64,000 nt of DNA, taken from positions 92,228,255 through 92,292,254 of the forward strand of contig NC_092346.1 in the NCBI RefSeq assembly GCF_963676685.1, in the 5' to 3' direction. The position numbers and the translations under genes were made by a program. This document shows, in pieces, positions 61,901 through 64,000 of this stretch. This DNA is from Mytilus edulis. Taxonomy: Eukaryota; Mollusca; Bivalvia; Mytilida; Mytilidae. Under the pieces are notes generated by a model. That model was not told where the DNA came from. It worked only from the letters and a program-made list of their open reading frames with translations, and searched no databases. The first letter of the stretch is position 1. Every line of letters begins with the position of its first letter.

Positions 61901-63835
61901 ATTGAAAAGTAATCGTATTTAGATGTAGGTTAAAAATACAATATGCTTATTGAAAGGTTATTCGTCGCTCAAAATAGACAATTATTTCGTTATCATGATA
62001 TGCGTCAATGTCTTATTATCACATCAACCTGCATGTTGTCAAACTTGCTATTATATCTTTTTTTAGTACCATGAAAGTCTGCAATTTCGTTGAAAAGAAA
62101 GAACTTTTTTTATGTTATTTTTTGGACCATCAAATTCAAGCATTTGGACGTAGTTTTTAAAAGAGCAGAACACTCTATGAATAACGTTGAACCGGAAATC
62201 ATTAGTAAACCTTTGATTCTTTCTGTCAGGTTGACTGTACATCATATTTTCCTGATTTTTGTTATACATTTTGATGTGAAAAGGCTCTTTAATTTGTTTT
62301 GGTTTGGTACAGCTTATCCGCAGAAATAAACATAACCCCGGATTAAACCATTTTTCAAAAGTAACAACTTTTAAGTAAATATCAAAAGGCAGAATACTAA
62401 GACAAAAAGGCACGTTTCATTTTTCTCATATTCATTACAGAAACATCATCAGTACTCGGTGAATTTAACTTCTTATGTTGCTAAGCAAAATCATTTAATG
62501 TTTTACAGGGACAAACACAAAAGGAATATATCGAAGTGAAAGAGTACGGTAATTGCTTATATTTCAATAGGTTGATTTTGAATTTTTAAAGGCTTTTGCT
62601 TTGAGCATCACTGAAGAGTCATTTGTTTTGTCAAAATGAGTATCTGGCGCAGAAAAACATTACCTTAAATGTTACAGAATAGAAAATATATAACTTTTTG
62701 AACAAAAATTATATTAAAAGAAGAAAGGGTCAATTGTTTCGAATTTCATTTCAATTTGGGCGATTTAGAAGATTATCGAACTTGGATAACATTTCAAATG
62801 CCACAAACTTTAAGGGTTCGAAAACAAAATTATGTTTTTGTTTCTCCTTCGACGAAAATGAGTAGTTGTGACATAGTGTCGTGAACAACATCGGCGTTGT
62901 ATTGTCATTTACATCCAGGTTCAGTTTTTGGTAAGATATTGATATCCTAATCCAAAAGTAATTGATTTTACGAACTAGTTGTACAATTTCTTTATGTTAA
63001 AGATGTAGCAAACGGAGCTATTTTGTGATGTGTTTTTTTGTTGTTGTTGTTGTCATATACAGATTTATAGGATTCCGGATGTCTTTCATAAACATACTTT
63101 AAATTTTCTAGATTATTAGATGTGATTTTTTAAAAATTCCATGCTATTTGTATAAATAATTGCATTTTATTGTTGTATATACTTATCAATTAAATACTAT
63201 TATTATTACGTTTCATACAATGTAAAATATTATACAATGTTTTAGTGTTGCCAAAATTCGACGTTCAAGTTTCAGTACCTGGATTTAATTTTGTGCAAGA
63301 TGACTTCGTTACTGTTAGAGTATCTGCCGCGTAAGTTCATTAAAACTTTGAATCAATTACACTTTATTTATCTCGCAATATAGGGTTTGGAAAATAGTAT
63401 ATATTCTTGTCTCTAGTTGAAAATAGAATTTGACTTTAGACCAGATGCTTTTTTAGTGTTTTGTGTCAATAGTTGCTGTCTCATATATTGATACGTTAGT
63501 AATTGATTTTTAAAAAAAATCATTTGACAGATTAATGAAGAAGTAACAGTTGATGTGCATTATTATTGTAAAATGCTCTCTATACAATTTGTCTATGGTA
63601 TTCCTTATTTGCTTTGTGGTAATAACTAAATTAGTCGGGGTTATTTGTGTCTTCTATTTTACTGGTTTTTGAAAGGAATTTAAACATGTTGTCAATTTAA
63701 TTTGTATTACATACTGATATATGTCTAAAATTTTCTGTCTACAGATATACATTTGGAAAGCCAGTAGAAGGATATGCATTGATTAATATAACTCGTGCTT
63801 TTAGTAGTGATAGTGTATATGTAAAGTTTGAAAAG
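55942..63835 (+). CDS. alpha-2-macroglobulin/CD109/thioester-protein (TEP) family, N-terminal exons, runs off right edge
   Basis: Nine coding exons are 55942-55997, 56944-57113, 58083-58108, 58922-59081, 60780-60850, 61637-61762, 62509-62548, 63246-63330 and 63745-63835. All phases agree, giving 275 residues so far. A signal peptide (MILMILLLMFVPVDS) precedes CTYIMTVPKVTRPGTDIDI, the usual MG1 opening. The family hallmark FIQTDRPIYKPG is at residues 124-135, starting MG2. EVKEYVLPKFDVQV at about residues 213-226 opens MG3. Family members run to about 1400-1800 residues, so most of the gene, including any thioester (GCGEQ) site, lies outside. Expected role: secreted or GPI-linked protease trap or opsonin in the haemolymph. 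CD109, TEP and A2M cannot be separated from this part. Confidence 0.9.
56944..57113 (+). CDS. TEP-family exon 2: MG1 domain
   Basis: The acceptor is AATAATTTTAG and the donor is GTATGA; phase 2 to 1. It encodes CTYIMTVPKVTRPGTDIDI, CITVWKKGSGNVNI and a Ser/Gly-rich end. The V-P-K-V-x-R-P-G segment is typical of the family. Confidence 0.85.
58083..58108 (+). CDS. TEP-family exon 3: 26-bp microexon
   Basis: The acceptor is TTTTTATTGCAG and the donor is GTAATG; phase 1 to 0. It encodes GKLHILKLK across the junction. It is accepted because both phases fit and the sequence matches the end of an MG1 strand. Confidence 0.7.
58922..59081 (+). CDS. TEP-family exon 4: MG1/MG2 junction with FIQTDRPIYKPG
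   Basis: The acceptor is TTGTTGCAATAG and the donor is GTAAAC; phase 0 to 1. This is the diagnostic exon of the gene: NASMFIQTDRPIYKPGD. Confidence 0.93.
60404..60484. repeat. 30-bp tandem repeat, about 2.7 units
   Basis: GTTTTATTGTACATTATGTG followed by TACATTATGT repeats at 60404, 60434 and 60464 (last copy partial). It lies in intron 4 of the TEP-family gene. Confidence 0.9.
60780..60850 (+). CDS. TEP-family exon 5: MG2
   Basis: The acceptor is CTTTATTTCAG and the donor is GTAAGT; phase 1 to 0. It encodes VQFRVFGMKPSLDVIK and PIDVIIF, the usual continuation after the YKPG box. Confidence 0.88.
61637..61762 (+). CDS. TEP-family exon 6: MG2
   Basis: The acceptor is AATTTTTTGTAG and the donor is GTAAGT; phase 0 to 0. 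It encodes DPLKNRVKQYLKLQ, VVSGFFQLSPET and GRWTIEM, matching the D-P-x-x-N-R-I-x-Q-W and G-x-W-x-I signatures of the family. Confidence 0.9.
62509..62548 (+). CDS. TEP-family exon 7: MG2/MG3 boundary
   Basis: The exon is 40 bp; acceptor TGTTTTACAG, donor GTAATT, phase 0 to 1. It encodes GQTQKEYIEVKEY, where V-K-E-Y leads into VLPKF of the next exon. Confidence 0.85.
63246..63330 (+). CDS. TEP-family exon 8: MG3
   Basis: The acceptor is ACAATGTTTTAG and the donor is GTAAGT; phase 1 to 2. It encodes VLPKFDVQVSVPGF and FVTVRVSA. Confidence 0.9.
63745..63835 (+). CDS. TEP-family exon 9: MG3, last exon in window
   Basis: The acceptor is TTTTCTGTCTACAG and the donor is GTACTT; phase 2 to 0. It encodes AYTFGKPVEGYALINI and ends VYVKFEK. 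Y-T-x-G-K-P-V is a common family segment. Confidence 0.88.
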
Positions 63836-64000
63836 GTACTTTTTTGTAGAAAATAATTTTCTGTTTATGTTATACCTAAAAATAGATTATAATAAGTTAC
63901 TTAGGAACTTTCATGGAAAATCAGTTACAATATTGGTTTCATTTATTGAAATAGATGAAATATCTAGCCAAGTTTGTGACAAATCAAAGATATTGGTTAC

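Larger units (their letters stand above)
60851..63744. other. TEP-family introns 5-8
   Basis: AT-rich intron sequence. Open frames at 61118-61396 and 62063-62413 lie inside introns and show no recognised protein motif. The first intron (55998-56943) is also empty apart from a weak repeat fragment near 56545-56590. Confidence 0.4.

Noticed and set aside
62063..62413. 116-codon minus-strand frame
   Set aside because: It lies in an intron of the TEP-family gene, has no recognised motif and has a competing frame on the other strand.

Overview
The window looks like nuclear DNA of a marine bivalve, most likely a mussel (Mytilus or a close relative). It is AT-rich, its coding exons are short and bounded by GT/AG introns, and it holds several interspersed repeat families that I recall as abundant in mussel genomes. 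Nothing bacterial or organellar is visible. All gene models were assembled by eye from splice sites, reading phase and protein motifs. No transcript data or database searches were used.

Layout. (1) 73-250, minus: a possible terminal exon of a gene that lies mostly outside the window. (2) 466-28397, plus: exons of an immunoglobulin-superfamily transmembrane receptor. There are six phase-1/phase-1 Ig-like exons, a Ser/Thr/Pro stalk, one transmembrane exon and a tyrosine-rich tail with two YEEI motifs and an NPEY. Exons 4 and 5 are about 19 kb apart, so this may be one gene with a giant intron or two tandem paralogues. The gap is a repeat graveyard of MITE-like elements, nested insertions and a tandem duplication at 15074-17194. 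(3) 29288-31310: a broken CR1/Jockey-type non-LTR retrotransposon. (4) 31311-36415: no gene seen, but a near-perfect 40-nt hairpin (33971-34058) and a 58-bp minisatellite of 23 units (35070-36415). (5) 40425-37072, minus: a complete three-exon gene for a 107-residue Pro/Gly/Tyr-rich protein. (6) 48913-43778, minus: a four-exon gene for a four-pass membrane protein resembling MS4A/CD20-type tetraspans, ending in a PPPPY motif. (7) 48914-55700: repeats, including an RTE-like LINE fragment in two opposed pieces and a 766-bp inverted-repeat element. (8) 55942-63835 and beyond, plus: the first nine coding exons of an alpha-2-macroglobulin/CD109/thioester-protein family member, running off the right edge.

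Biology. An Ig receptor with Src-SH2-type tail motifs, a tetraspan with a WW-binding tail, and a complement-like thioester-family protein lie in one 64-kb block. These are all plausible surface or humoral immune components, but a functional link between them is only inferred from proximity. The non-coding part is dominated by non-autonomous transposons. Several unrelated ones share an unusual design: arrays of a degenerate 14-16-bp word at the ends, in inverted orientation, with a different word in each element.
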